Assembly (NCBI GenBank): GCA_028714875.1
Contig: JAQTLN010000006.1
Span: forward strand, 62,001 to 126,000
Reading direction: 5' to 3'
DNA: 64,000 bases
Origin: Gallionellaceae bacterium
GTDB taxonomy: Bacteria; Pseudomonadota; Gammaproteobacteria; Burkholderiales; Thiobacillaceae
Shown: one piece after another, positions 31,348 to 40,276 of the stretch
Layout of the letters: the number at the start of each line of letters is the position of its first letter
How positions within the stretch are numbered: position 1 is the stretch's first letter
The notes under the pieces: generated by a model
Database searches by the model: none
What the model was told of the DNA's origin: nothing
What the model saw: the letters and a program-made list of their open reading frames with translations, nothing else
Program-made: the position numbers and the translations under genes

Positions 31348-31929
31348 TCAGGTATCAACCACGCCCCGCTCATGCCGGCGCCGGTCGATGGAATCGCGGA
31401 CCTGCCTGGCCACGCTGTTCACCTGGCCGGTTGCTGGGACAGGATGTACAGCGTTCTCAGCCGCCACGAGCTTGGCCTCCGCCTCACTGATCATCTTGCC
31501 CAAAGCAGCCAGGTCGCTATCCAGCACAGAGGCTTCTTCGACCAGATAGCCCAGGGTGGTGGGACCGAAGGCATCGCCCTCCCCCTCCAGGACATCCTGG
31601 CGATCGAAATCCACCTCGATGCGCCAGTACACCCCCTCGATCTCGGTTGCGTACTTGCGCTGCGCGTGAGCGATAGCCTCACGGGAGAGCATGGACATCG
31701 TGGCTTGGGACAGCTTCACCACAGCGCGTTCCACGGTAATGAACAGCGCCGGCGGCTGGTCAGGGCCACCCAATGGCCTGATCTCCGCGCGGCCGCTCAT
31801 GCCGAGGCGGTGGAGCATCCGGACGACTGAGGAACAAACGGCTTTGTGGAGGCGGGCCTGATTCTCGGTACCGGCTGCTACGGCGACCCGTCCACGGGCC
31901 AGGGCGAGGATGCGATGGAGGGGTTTCAT
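31348..31929 (-). CDS. Hypothetical protein, 193 aa
   Basis: No signal peptide. N-terminus KPLHRILALARGRVAVAAGT, a possible alpha/beta region (PALFITVERAVVKLSQATMS; GVYWRIEVDFDRQDVLEGE), and a helical C-terminus rich in Glu and Arg (RQVRDSIDRRRHERG). It begins 6 nt after the upstream gene ends, inside the operon. Function unknown. Confidence 0.6.
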   Translation of the reverse strand: MKPLHRILALARGRVAVAAGTENQARLHKAVCSSVVRMLHRLGMSGRAEIRPLGGPDQPPALFITVERAVVKLSQATMSMLSREAIAHAQRKYATEIEGVYWRIEVDFDRQDVLEGEGDAFGPTTLGYLVEEASVLDSDLAALGKMISEAEAKLVAAENAVHPVPATGQVNSVARQVRDSIDRRRHERGVVDT

Positions 31930-31935
31930 GGCGAG

Positions 31936-33747
31936 TTACCAGACGATGGTTTCGTCCAGGGCGGGGCGGGAACAGGCCGGAGCGTCGCAGCCACCATATT
32001 CTCCGTAGCACTGACCAGGCTGATAGGTATATCCAGTTGGGCATGTCACTGACCACCAGCCAGGAGCCGCATTGGAAGCGCAGGCGTACAAGCTCCCTGG
32101 TTGGTTCAACAAGTATTCGCCAGGCCGGCAGGCAACCCCATCCGCATAAATCAAAGTGCCAAAAACGTTCTGGAGGACGTAGGGGAAGTTATTGGCTGCT
32201 GAGGTGGCCACCGAAGAACCGCCGATTCTTGAATTTCTTGGCGTGGTGGACTGCTTGAATCTGAAGGTACGGTTGCCGTCGTAGTAGACGGTAATGCCTA
32301 GCTCGCTCCCCCAGACATAGAGATCCCCCGATCCAAACGTGACGGAATCCATGGCGCCTGCCACCCCTGGCGTGAATTCAGCATAGATTTCCGGCGCCAT
32401 GCCGCTGAATTCCCCAACCAGCACCCGAATCTTGTTCCTGTCTTCGTCACAGGTGATCTTGTAGCCGGAGAACGCCGAGTGAGCATGGCTATAAACACCA
32501 CTGGTCCATCCCCACGTCACATCTTGAGACTGCTGCCCCGACTGCACCACCGGCGCCAAATAAGTAATCCCCGCCACATCCCCTGAATTGACCAATTCGC
32601 TCCCCGTCGGCCCCGGCGAAATGATTAACGAGCCGATTGATGCAACATAGGAACGCGCCACAGCTACCGACTTGTCATACGGTTGTGTCGGCGACGTGCG
32701 CACCTGGTCGCTCCAGTCCACCGGGTAATAGCGCAGGCTGGCATCCACCAGGTACTTCTCGGCATGGGCCGCCAGGGTGTAGCCGTAGGCACCCTGATTG
32801 CGGTAAGTCAGGTTCTGGCCACAGCCGTTGTAGCGCAGTTCGCGGTTGTCTATCGTCAGGCTGATACGCGGCTGCTGGATGAACTCACCGGGGCGGGCGG
32901 GATCCGCCACGTTGTCATAGAGGGGAGTAAGCCGACGGGTATAGGCCACGTAGGCCCCGGCCGCGCCCTGCTGGTCCATCAGAGTTTTGACGTCAGTGGG
33001 GCCGCCACAACGGGTGCGGTCCAGGATCAAGCACTTGAGGCCGGCATCGGGATCGACGTTCTCCGTGGCGGTGGACTCGGGATCGTCAAAAGCGCCGGCC
33101 GCATCGACCGTCACCCAGGCGGTGCGCGCCGTCCCGTTCCGGTCGATCAGCCGCCACTTGAGCAGGCCGGCATCGGCGTAGCGTGGCCACGACGGCGGAA
33201 GGATCGCCGAGAGATTAAGCGGGGTGTAAACCACGTCCAGGGTCAGCACTTCGGCCGGCAGCACCTCGGGCGCGCCATAGCGGGCGCTACCGCCGGAATC
33301 GACCATCATCCGCCAGGCCAGTACCCCACGTTGACTGTTCGGCAGCAACACGTCCTGCTTCCACTCCAACACCCCCGTAGCCGCATTCTGGGTGCGCATG
33401 GCCGCCACCATCGAGGCGGTCATGCCGCTGATGTTGCTGGCGATACGTCCGGTCAGATCAGCGATCAGATCGCTGGCGGTACGCGGGTTTACCGATGCAA
33501 CCGGCTCCATGAAGACCACCGCCCCGGCGGTGACGCTACCCAGTTCCTTGCCTGTCAGCCCCTGGTTCGTGCCGGCCGTGAGCTTCACGAAGCGGCCACT
33601 GAACGCCCGCTGGTAATTCTCCGCAGCGAGGCCGAAGCTCACCGTGACATGGAGGGCGGTACCGGCGGCGAAGGCCGGTAGTGCGAGCAAGATAAAGCTG
33701 ATCAAAAACACAGCCCGCAATACAGCTTTCGGTAAGGAAAAGATCAT
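31936..33747 (-). CDS. Large exported cysteine-rich protein, 603 aa
   Basis: A clear signal peptide (VFLISFILLALPAFAAG) leads to a long beta-rich extracellular protein. The C-terminal 80 residues carry many cysteines (VACRPGEYLL, YACASNAA, CPTGYTYQPGQC, CDAPACSRP), as in disulfide-rich tip or adhesin domains. It lacks a prepilin leader, so it is not a PilV-type minor pilin, but its position among pilus genes suggests a secreted adhesin or pilus-associated factor. That is inference. GAGGGTG precedes the ATG. Confidence 0.62.
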   Translation of the reverse strand: MIFSLPKAVLRAVFLISFILLALPAFAAGTALHVTVSFGLAAENYQRAFSGRFVKLTAGTNQGLTGKELGSVTAGAVVFMEPVASVNPRTASDLIADLTGRIASNISGMTASMVAAMRTQNAATGVLEWKQDVLLPNSQRGVLAWRMMVDSGGSARYGAPEVLPAEVLTLDVVYTPLNLSAILPPSWPRYADAGLLKWRLIDRNGTARTAWVTVDAAGAFDDPESTATENVDPDAGLKCLILDRTRCGGPTDVKTLMDQQGAAGAYVAYTRRLTPLYDNVADPARPGEFIQQPRISLTIDNRELRYNGCGQNLTYRNQGAYGYTLAAHAEKYLVDASLRYYPVDWSDQVRTSPTQPYDKSVAVARSYVASIGSLIISPGPTGSELVNSGDVAGITYLAPVVQSGQQSQDVTWGWTSGVYSHAHSAFSGYKITCDEDRNKIRVLVGEFSGMAPEIYAEFTPGVAGAMDSVTFGSGDLYVWGSELGITVYYDGNRTFRFKQSTTPRNSRIGGSSVATSAANNFPYVLQNVFGTLIYADGVACRPGEYLLNQPGSLYACASNAAPGWWSVTCPTGYTYQPGQCYGEYGGCDAPACSRPALDETIVW

Positions 33748-33934
33748 GGCAACACCCTCAATGGATCAGGTTTTGGTAGACGTGAAACCGCATCCGGTTT
33801 CCCTGGCGCCGCTGGTCGAAGTGGGTGCCCCGAACACAAAAACGGTGGACGCCATCCGGCAACTCGAAGCTGGGGGTGACATCGGGTTTGGCAGCGTGGA
33901 AGCATTGATGGCCGACCTCGAAGCGGACGATTGA
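33746..33934 (+). CDS. Possible antisense small gene, 62 aa
   Basis: Lies opposite the end of a minus-strand operon gene. It has AAGGAAAAG seven bases before its ATG and a plausible acidic product (VDAIRQLEAGGDIGFGSVEA; LMADLEADD) reminiscent of small antitoxin tails. The minus-strand frame it overlaps looks low-complexity here (many Ser, Pro, Thr), which may favour this reading. The two frames share codon third positions, so base composition cannot decide. Confidence 0.3.
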   Translation: MATPSMDQVLVDVKPHPVSLAPLVEVGAPNTKTVDAIRQLEAGGDIGFGSVEALMADLEADD

Positions 33935-34047
33935 GCGTGCTGCCCAGACAGGTAGGCCTGCACCACCTGGCTCGCGCCCCAGAACACCACGAAGATGCCC
34001 ACCCCGATCAGGGGCAGGTATTTGAGGGGGTTGGTTTCCGGGGTCAT
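33766..34047 (-). CDS. Small membrane protein of the operon, 93 aa
   Basis: Coupled to the upstream gene by ATGA (34044-34047). One transmembrane helix near the N-terminus (YLPLIGVGIFVVFWGASQVV) is convincing. The rest, from residue 33 on, is low-complexity (SSASRSAINASTLPNPM and following), so its true end or the need for the whole frame is uncertain. Sits upstream of the 603-aa exported protein with an 18-nt gap. Confidence 0.5.
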   Translation of the reverse strand: MTPETNPLKYLPLIGVGIFVVFWGASQVVQAYLSGQHAQSSASRSAINASTLPNPMSPPASSCRMASTVFVFGAPTSTSGARETGCGFTSTKT

Positions 34048-34787
34048 GCTTTGTGAGGGCGGATGGAGCCCATTTCCGAGGAAGCGATCGCCGTCTCGCC
34101 GGCATGGCGATGCAGGTAAACATCTCCCTCGGCCGCGCAACCGATAGCGAGGCGCACATGCTTGCCGATGGCCTTGTCGAAGTGATTGACGAAGCCGAAC
34201 GACTTGCCCAGGGCGATTCTCGCCAAGATAAACATCATGGAGATGAGGCCAACCATCTGGAGAAGCCGTGGCACGCTGGAAGCAACTTGCTCAGGCGTAA
34301 CCTGCCGCAACTCGGCCAGGATTGAGGCGAAGGTATCCGGGGCAAGGAAGAAGACCCCAAAGCCGTACCAAAACACGCCCAGTGGGATGCCCACGAACAG
34401 CATATCGACGATGCGCGAACCCATATTGCCAACGTTGAGCAGTTGGGCAATGTGGGTGCGCGCATCCAGCCAGACAGAAAGCTGGATAGCGGCGTAGTGC
34501 GAATCGGCAATGGTGCCCACGATCACGCCATTGACATCGACTGACCACGGCACAGCATTACCGGCCTCAATCCGCCTGGATAGCGTCGCCTCATCGCGCG
34601 ACAGCATGGCGAGTAATGGAAAGACGATGGCGAGACTCGCGAATGCCGGAATCCACAGGTCGGCCCACCGAGTGGGAAAGAAGAGAATGACCGACAACAA
34701 AATCGAAAACAGCCAGACCAGCGCGGCAATGGGGCGGTATTGGGTTTGAAAGGTGTTCAGGCTCTTCCACATCTTGATGAACTTCAT
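34044..34787 (-). CDS. Inner-membrane protein, 247 aa
   Basis: Helices at about 20-38 (PIAALVWLFSILLSVILFF), 45-62, 130-150 (IPLGVFWYGFGVFFLA) and 175-195 (LLQMVGLISMMFILARIAL). The SD AAGGAG is near perfect. The last third is soluble. No family recognised; co-operonic with pilus genes, so an assembly or membrane role is plausible. Confidence 0.58.
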   Translation of the reverse strand: MKFIKMWKSLNTFQTQYRPIAALVWLFSILLSVILFFPTRWADLWIPAFASLAIVFPLLAMLSRDEATLSRRIEAGNAVPWSVDVNGVIVGTIADSHYAAIQLSVWLDARTHIAQLLNVGNMGSRIVDMLFVGIPLGVFWYGFGVFFLAPDTFASILAELRQVTPEQVASSVPRLLQMVGLISMMFILARIALGKSFGFVNHFDKAIGKHVRLAIGCAAEGDVYLHRHAGETAIASSEMGSIRPHKA

Positions 34788-34802
34788 GTCATTTCTCCTT
34801 TG

Positions 34803-35522
34803 TTACTGGAAATTCGGCGGCATGAACGGCGTGGCCTGAGCGACAGGCTGCCCCGACGCCGCCGGCGACGTGTTCACACCACCGGCCACCACCCGCGCCA
34901 CCGGCTGCTTGTCGACATTGGTCACCAGCGCGAGCGAGCTGTTGTCCTGGGTCAAACGCTTGCCCCCCACCTCGGCCCAGCCGTCGCCGATTTTGGTGAC
35001 CTTCTGTCCATGGGCCGATTCACCTTCCTTGACCTGCTTCAGCACCCCACCCTGCTCGATGATCGCCACCCGGCCGGCCTCGTCGCGAAGGATGCCGACC
35101 AGGCGTGGCCCGACGGGAATAACAGGCGCCGCCGACGGCGCGGGGGCGGGGGTGACCACGGCGGGCGCCGACTCGGGCTTGGCGCCCTTCCCTTTCGGCT
35201 TGCCGAACGTGTCGAATAGCGGCATTTTTTCCGTGGGGAAGTTCAGCGTACCGAACTGGGCCAGTGGGTTCTTGAGATCGACCGGGGCTTTTTCTTCCTT
35301 CGCGATTCGGCGAATGTTCGCTTCCTCCGTGGCGATCTGCGCCTTCAGCCGGGCCACCTCCAGTTGCCGTTTCAGGCCGGCGATGGATGCCTCGGTTCCG
35401 GTGAAGGGATTCACATCGGCCACATCGGCCGCGCCGGTGCTCATCGACGTCAGCAGGCCGGCGACCAGGAATGCGGTGAGCAACGGCCGTAGGGTCTTGT
35501 GCGTGCAATATTTTTTGTGCAT
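34803..35522 (-). CDS. PilP-like pilus assembly protein, 239 aa
   Basis: A signal-anchor N-terminus (LRPLLTAFLVAGLL), a coiled-coil stretch (SIAGLKRQLEVARLKAQIAT), a proline-rich linker and a C-terminal beta domain (PRLVGILRDEAGRVAIIEQG; VKEGESAHGQKVTKIGDGW) like the homology region of PilP/GspC. Canonical PilP links inner-membrane PilN/PilO to the secretin. In R64-type pilus loci the name pilP belongs to a different protein, so no symbol is given. A strong SD (AGGAGG) precedes the start. Confidence 0.6.
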   Translation of the reverse strand: MHKKYCTHKTLRPLLTAFLVAGLLTSMSTGAADVADVNPFTGTEASIAGLKRQLEVARLKAQIATEEANIRRIAKEEKAPVDLKNPLAQFGTLNFPTEKMPLFDTFGKPKGKGAKPESAPAVVTPAPAPSAAPVIPVGPRLVGILRDEAGRVAIIEQGGVLKQVKEGESAHGQKVTKIGDGWAEVGGKRLTQDNSSLALVTNVDKQPVARVVAGGVNTSPAASGQPVAQATPFMPPNFQ

Positions 35523-35535
35523 GAAACCTCCTGAA

Positions 35536-36522
35536 TCAGTAAATCATCCCAACCGCGGTCGAGATGAGTTGGGTACCGTCCGGCATCGTGGTCTGGACGG
35601 CGGTGGTGAAGGGGGGAATGCGCATCGTGGCCGTGGCATTGCTGGGGTGCCGCAGGCCGGCGCCACAGTTGTCGTACCGGGCCACCTGGCCGTAGCCGTC
35701 GATGACGTCCTCGCGGGTCAGGCCCACCACACCGATGGCGGTGTTGGTCATGTCCACCGGCCCGGCGCAGGTCGTCGGCAGGCCGTTGGCGGCATCCCAG
35801 TTGGCGGCGGGGGCACCTGGCGGACAGGCCGCCGCGCCACAGCCGAAATAGTCGATTCCCGGTCCACGCGACGGGTCCGCCTGGTATCGCGCACTGAAAT
35901 ATTGCTGCAAGGCACCGGAGGACTTCGACAACACCTCCATCGTGCGGGTATAGGCCGCGATGGCTTGGCCAGCGGTATCCACCACCGCCCCGATGTCGTC
36001 CGTGGCCAGCGTGAGTTGTCCGTTGACGAACGTGGTGCCGACGGAAACCTGGCCGTTCGGCCCGCCACTGACGATGGCCACCGGGTGGTAGGGCAAGTTC
36101 TGGCCGTTGTAGGCGATTCCCGCCCGCGCCCCGATCAGCAAGCAGAAGTTGAGGCCATAGCCGTCGCGGATGGCCTCGTTCGGCGATGAACGGGCCAGAA
36201 GCGCGATAGGCGCCAGCGCATTGTCCGGGGGCACGCAGTAACCGTTGCCATTGGGCAACACCGGGTCGATATTGCCGGCGGCAGCGAAGTTGAGGCGGGC
36301 CTGGGCATCGCCGTCGATGCTGACCATGTTTTGTCGGTAGGCCGTCTCAAAGGCGCCCTTGAGCAGGGCCATGCGGTTTTCCGTATCGGCGCGGGATTTC
36401 CAGGCCAGCATGGGGCCAAGCGATTTGTAGACGACGCCGACCATCATCCCCAGGATCACCGCCGTTATGGCCAACTCGATCAGCGTGAAGCCGGATTGGT
36501 GCGCCCTCATGCGCGCCCTCAT
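35536..36522 (-). CDS. pilV: PilV-like prepilin, 328 aa
   Basis: A type IV prepilin leader is clear: HQSG, then FTLIELAITAVILGMM with the conserved glutamate at position +5 after cleavage. It is longer than a major pilin and carries cysteines typical of minor pilin/adhesin domains. In R64 the equivalent PilV forms the pilus tip and is varied by a shufflon; no shufflon is seen next to this gene. It overlaps the upstream ATPase gene by 4 nt. Confidence 0.65.
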   Translation of the reverse strand: MRARMRAHQSGFTLIELAITAVILGMMVGVVYKSLGPMLAWKSRADTENRMALLKGAFETAYRQNMVSIDGDAQARLNFAAAGNIDPVLPNGNGYCVPPDNALAPIALLARSSPNEAIRDGYGLNFCLLIGARAGIAYNGQNLPYHPVAIVSGGPNGQVSVGTTFVNGQLTLATDDIGAVVDTAGQAIAAYTRTMEVLSKSSGALQQYFSARYQADPSRGPGIDYFGCGAAACPPGAPAANWDAANGLPTTCAGPVDMTNTAIGVVGLTREDVIDGYGQVARYDNCGAGLRHPSNATATMRIPPFTTAVQTTMPDGTQLISTAVGMIY

Positions 36523-37613
36523 CGCTTCAACTCCTGCTCCAGCCCATTCCGGTCATAGGCCGCCGACAAGGCACTGTCCCGCTCGATCGTGCCGCGGCGC
36601 ACCAGGTCCGCCAGATTGGCGTTCATCAGGACATGGCCGTCCGCGCGGCCGGTCGCCATGATGTTGGGAATCTGGCTAACCTGACCGAGCGCGATGTTGG
36701 AGGCGATGGAGGGCGTGCCAGCCAAGATTTCATACGCGAGTAAACGGCCACCCTCCTTCCTCGGCACCAGGGTCTGCGCGACGATGCAGTTCATGACCGA
36801 CGCGAACGAGCTGCGCGCCAAATCCTGATTGTCCGAACCCGCCAGGCTCAGGATGCGGTCCACCGCCTTCACGGCCGATTTGGTGTGCAGGGTACCCAGC
36901 ACCAAGTGCCCGGTATCGGCCGCCGCCAGTGCCGCCGTCAGGGTCTCGCGATCGCGAATTTCGCCGATCATGATCACGTCCGGATCCTGGCGCATCGCCG
37001 CCCTCAGGGCGGCGTGGAAGGACGGCGAGTCGAGACCGATTTCCTTGCGGGTGACCTTGCACCGCCCCGCCGGCAGGATGTACTCGATCGGGTCCTCGAT
37101 GGTGATGATGTGGCCTTCGAGGTGCTGGTTGATATGGTCCAGCATCGCGGCCAGCGTGGTGGACTTGCCGGACCCGGTCTGCCCCGTCACCAGGATCAGG
37201 CCGGTGGCATGGTCCAGATAACGGATGATCGAACTCGGGAAACCCAGCGACTCCAAGGGTGGAATGTGATCGTTGAGGCGACGGATGACCAGGCTCAACA
37301 ATCCGCCATTGGCCAGGGATAAATTGCAGCGCAGCCGCGTGCCGTGCAGATCGGCACCGAAATCAAGGCCGGTGCGCGAATCCTCTTGCGACATCCGCGA
37401 CTCCCGTGCCCCGACGTCCGCCAAGGCCGCCATCGGGTCGGTGATCTTGAATCGGTCCAACAGCATGCGCAGATCGCCATCCGCCACCCGCATATCCTGG
37501 CTAGGCAGAAGCTTCCCATCCCGACGCACCCAGGGCGGATTGTTGGTGGTGAGGTGGACATCCGAGACGCCAGGTTGCAGCAGGGCATCCACGACAAATT
37601 CAGTGAGTTGCAT
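36519..37613 (-). CDS. pilT: PilT/PilU-type retraction ATPase, 364 aa
   Basis: Walker A TGQTGSGKSTT and the ASP/GTP-type segment RQDPDVIMIGEIRDRET, followed by GHLVLGTLHTKSA, are hallmarks of PilT-class hexameric ATPases that depolymerise type IV pili. The length fits PilT. A frame continuing upstream to 38270 lies antisense to no gene but overlaps the prior gene in another frame and is rejected. Pili of conjugative elements of the R64 type usually lack a true PilT ATPase, so this may give active retraction. The start overlaps the upstream stop (TGATG). Confidence 0.85.
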   Translation of the reverse strand: MQLTEFVVDALLQPGVSDVHLTTNNPPWVRRDGKLLPSQDMRVADGDLRMLLDRFKITDPMAALADVGARESRMSQEDSRTGLDFGADLHGTRLRCNLSLANGGLLSLVIRRLNDHIPPLESLGFPSSIIRYLDHATGLILVTGQTGSGKSTTLAAMLDHINQHLEGHIITIEDPIEYILPAGRCKVTRKEIGLDSPSFHAALRAAMRQDPDVIMIGEIRDRETLTAALAAADTGHLVLGTLHTKSAVKAVDRILSLAGSDNQDLARSSFASVMNCIVAQTLVPRKEGGRLLAYEILAGTPSIASNIALGQVSQIPNIMATGRADGHVLMNANLADLVRRGTIERDSALSAAYDRNGLEQELKR

Positions 37614-38437
37614 CAGGGCTCCTGAGCCGCCACCCGCAACACCCCGCCCCAGGGCAGGTTGGTACGGATGGACATGTAATAGGGCGACACCGTGCTGGAG
37701 TCGGCCAGGTTGGAAATCTCGACCGCCGCACCCCAGGCGCTCACGTTGGTATCGGCAGAGACGCCCGCCGCCACCGGCACGGCCGTCGCGTCGATCGCGC
37801 GGTAGCCGTCGTAACAGGGCAACTCGCCGGGATTGGGGGAAGCGCAATCGACGGCCCGGAACCAGTTCCGCCCTTCGGCCGCCACGGGGTCCAGCTCGCG
37901 CAACCGGGTGAACATGTTCTCCAGGCGGCTGGCGATGGTGCGCAATCGCCGCTGCGACTCGGAGAACTTCACCAACTGCGAGGCATGGCCATTGAAGACG
38001 GCATGTGCGACCTCGGCGGGCTGCCCATCGCTGAGCCACGTCCCCTGGGTGAATGCGCCGGTCGCGGGATCGAACGCCGTGCCCTGGACGCGATGCGGAT
38101 CGGGCAGCCATAGCGCCATGACGTGCCAGGACACCAGCCCATCGCTCAGGCGGTTGCTGGACGCGGCCTGTAGGCCGAAGCGCGGCGTGATGCCGGCTTC
38201 GGCCAGGGCGAGCGCCATGTCGATCGGGGCCGCCTGCGCGCCGGTGGCACCAGAGCGGTAGTCGTACCATTGCGCCAGGCGTGCCGTCGCATCTCGCAGG
38301 TAGGCCCGGTGGCCCACGTCGGCGCGGTTCTCACGATCCCGCTCCCCAGCCATCAACAACCCGATGCTGAGGGACAGAATCAGCCCGGCCATCACCACCA
38401 GCCAGAGATACGACGCGAAGCCGGCCTGAGCCCTCAT
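37613..38437 (-). CDS. Minor pilin-like protein, 274 aa
   Basis: N-terminus MRAQAG then FASYLWLVVMAGLILSLSIG resembles a prepilin cleavage site with a hydrophobic first helix, but the usual glutamate at +5 is absent. The rest is a large soluble domain with a pair of cysteines (VDCASPNPGELPC). It may be an assembly-initiating or tip protein. It starts 4 nt after the major pilin gene. Confidence 0.5.
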   Translation of the reverse strand: MRAQAGFASYLWLVVMAGLILSLSIGLLMAGERDRENRADVGHRAYLRDATARLAQWYDYRSGATGAQAAPIDMALALAEAGITPRFGLQAASSNRLSDGLVSWHVMALWLPDPHRVQGTAFDPATGAFTQGTWLSDGQPAEVAHAVFNGHASQLVKFSESQRRLRTIASRLENMFTRLRELDPVAAEGRNWFRAVDCASPNPGELPCYDGYRAIDATAVPVAAGVSADTNVSAWGAAVEISNLADSSTVSPYYMSIRTNLPWGGVLRVAAQEP

Positions 38438-38440
38438 GGC

Positions 38441-39043
38441 TTATCGAGTCTCGGTGAACATCATCGTCACGTTGGTCAATTCCGCGCCATTGGCCGTGCC
38501 GATGCACTTGAGGTTGCCATTGAACGCGACAGGCATCGCGGCGTTCGGGTCCGTTGCGTTGCACTTGGCGATCGCGAGCGTGGCGATGTCGTTGGGCACG
38601 TTGGCGGCGGTCAACACCCACCGCGTACCCAACCCGCCGGCCTGGCGCGCGATGGCGAGCGTCACGCCGCGCTGCACGTCATCGAGCAACATGGTGTTGT
38701 TGGGTGCGTCAGCGGAAACCTGTTGCGGCTTCATGAATGCCTCCATCCAGCCCGGGCGATGATCCAGGCCGCAAAACGTGTCGGCAGCCGACGCCTTGGT
38801 CCGATCCCAAAGCGCATCGAAACGGTTGGGATAGCAGCCCAGTTCCGCCTTGTAGCGATCCAGGGCACCGGCCGTGAGCTGCATGGTGGTGACCAGGCCG
38901 GTGGCGCGTGTGGACACGGTGCTCCCCGAGAATTTATTGAGCAGGACGGCGGCCAAGATGCCCATGACGACCACGACGACCAACATTTCGATCAGCGTAA
39001 AACCGGCCTGGGCGGGAAGGGGGAAGCGGTTGCGGTGTTGCAT
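38441..39043 (-). CDS. pilS: Major type IV pilin (PilS-like), 200 aa
   Basis: PAQAG then FTLIEMLVVVVVMGILAAVL is a standard class II-like type IV prepilin: cleavage after glycine, phenylalanine +1, glutamate +5. The mature domain has cysteines (GCYPNRF; TFCGLDH; AKCNATD; LKCIGT) suited to disulfide bonds. It would be the structural subunit of the thin conjugative pilus, in the same position as pilS of IncI1 plasmids, after pilR. TGGAG is 8-9 bases before the start. No prepilin peptidase is present in the window. Confidence 0.85.
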   Translation of the reverse strand: MQHRNRFPLPAQAGFTLIEMLVVVVVMGILAAVLLNKFSGSTVSTRATGLVTTMQLTAGALDRYKAELGCYPNRFDALWDRTKASAADTFCGLDHRPGWMEAFMKPQQVSADAPNNTMLLDDVQRGVTLAIARQAGGLGTRWVLTAANVPNDIATLAIAKCNATDPNAAMPVAFNGNLKCIGTANGAELTNVTMMFTETR

Positions 39044-39083
39044 GGTGTGGTTCTCCAGAGTGAGGTTGGGTTGGGTAAATCGT

Positions 39084-40274
39084 TCAGACCTTGGACACGG
39101 CGGCGGTCAGAATCGGGAACAGGGTCAGATAGATAAAGAACATCATCATCAAGCCGCCCAGCACGGTGGACATGAGCTGCATACCGGCCTGGACGGTGCC
39201 GGTGGCATCGGACACATCCAGGGCGAGTTCGCGGGTGAACTCCTGGAGTGCCTGCGCCATGGAACCGCCGCTTTCCTCGGCGGCGATCACCCCGGCGACG
39301 GCGAAATCCGGGAAACCCGCGCGAGTGACGGACATGGACATCGTCTGCCCCGCCATCAACAGGCGCGCCAGCAGGGTGAAGGACTCACGGGTGTCCTCGC
39401 GCCGCGCGGCGCCGGCGACCACGGTGGCGCACTCGGTAGGCGGTATGCCGGCCTGGTAGAGCATGGCGAATGCCGTCCAGCAGGCGCCGTGATCGGATTT
39501 CTCGGACATGGCCCGCCAGGACGGCCAGAAATCCAACATCCGCCCCGGCCTGAGCCGACGGCCGAACGCCAGCGCCACGATGGGCAAGGCCAGATACACG
39601 CCGCCCCACAGCGGCAAGTTGTCGTGGAGCGCATGCGAAGCCGCGAAATACACCTCATGCAACGCCTCCGGCTTGCTGCCGATCTCCTGCATGAACTTTT
39701 CTGGGAGAGGGGCGATGAAGTAGGTGGCCGAGAACAGCGCGACGTACATGAAGGCCGAGAGGATTTTCGGCATCCGCATGGCGCTGGCGATGTCCTTGTT
39801 CAGCCGCACCTCGCGGCCCAAGTCGTCAGCCAGGCGGGCGAACGTATCGCCGTAATTGCCCGCCCCTTCGGCGGCGCGGATGGACATGGCGTGGATGCGC
39901 GGGAAACCCGCGATCAGCATCGCCTCGCTGACCGAGACGCCGTCCTGGATGCGCTGGCCCATCAACAGGGCGGCCTCGCGGATGGCGTTGTCGCGAATAT
40001 AGGCGGCGGCATTCTCCAGGGTGTCCCGGATCGAGCGGCTGGCCTTGTAGCGTCGCGCGAGCACCCGATAAAACCGGGACAGCTCCGATTGCGACATCTT
40101 GCCGCCTGACACCCAGCGCTCGATGGTGGCCTTCGGATCGAAGTCCACACTTCGTGCTTTCAGCGCCGACTGGCGGATGCGCGCATAGGCCATGTCGAGG
40201 TTCGGCGCGTAGATCATGCCGTTGATCTCTTGCCCACGGGCGTTGCTGGCGCGGTAGTGATAGGCCCATTCCAT
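39084..40274 (-). CDS. pilR: PilR-like inner-membrane platform protein (GspF/PilC family), 396 aa
   Basis: Two GspF-type domains are apparent: residues about 70-200 (SRFYRVLARRYKASRSIRDT; RAAEGAGNYGDTF) and 270-390 (AFAMLYQAGIPPTECAT; AAEESGGSMAQALQEF), with transmembrane helices at the end of each. It is the platform that the assembly ATPase drives. Its place between the ATPase and pilin genes matches R64 pilR. Confidence 0.88.
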   Translation of the reverse strand: MEWAYHYRASNARGQEINGMIYAPNLDMAYARIRQSALKARSVDFDPKATIERWVSGGKMSQSELSRFYRVLARRYKASRSIRDTLENAAAYIRDNAIREAALLMGQRIQDGVSVSEAMLIAGFPRIHAMSIRAAEGAGNYGDTFARLADDLGREVRLNKDIASAMRMPKILSAFMYVALFSATYFIAPLPEKFMQEIGSKPEALHEVYFAASHALHDNLPLWGGVYLALPIVALAFGRRLRPGRMLDFWPSWRAMSEKSDHGACWTAFAMLYQAGIPPTECATVVAGAARREDTRESFTLLARLLMAGQTMSMSVTRAGFPDFAVAGVIAAEESGGSMAQALQEFTRELALDVSDATGTVQAGMQLMSTVLGGLMMMFFIYLTLFPILTAAVSKV

Positions 40275-40276
40275 GG

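Noticed and set aside
30381-33681. Long plus-strand frames within the pilus operon
   Set aside because: Compositionally biased (His/Arg/Gly) mirror frames of strongly supported minus-strand genes.
35536-37613. Shufflon next to the PilV-like gene
   Set aside because: No inverted repeats or recombinase were found beside it; the recombinases lie 15 kb away.
36519-38270. Long N-terminal extension of the PilT-type ATPase to 583 aa
   Set aside because: The extra part overlaps the pilin-like gene in another frame, is Arg/Gly-rich, and a coupled ATG at 37613 fits PilT length.
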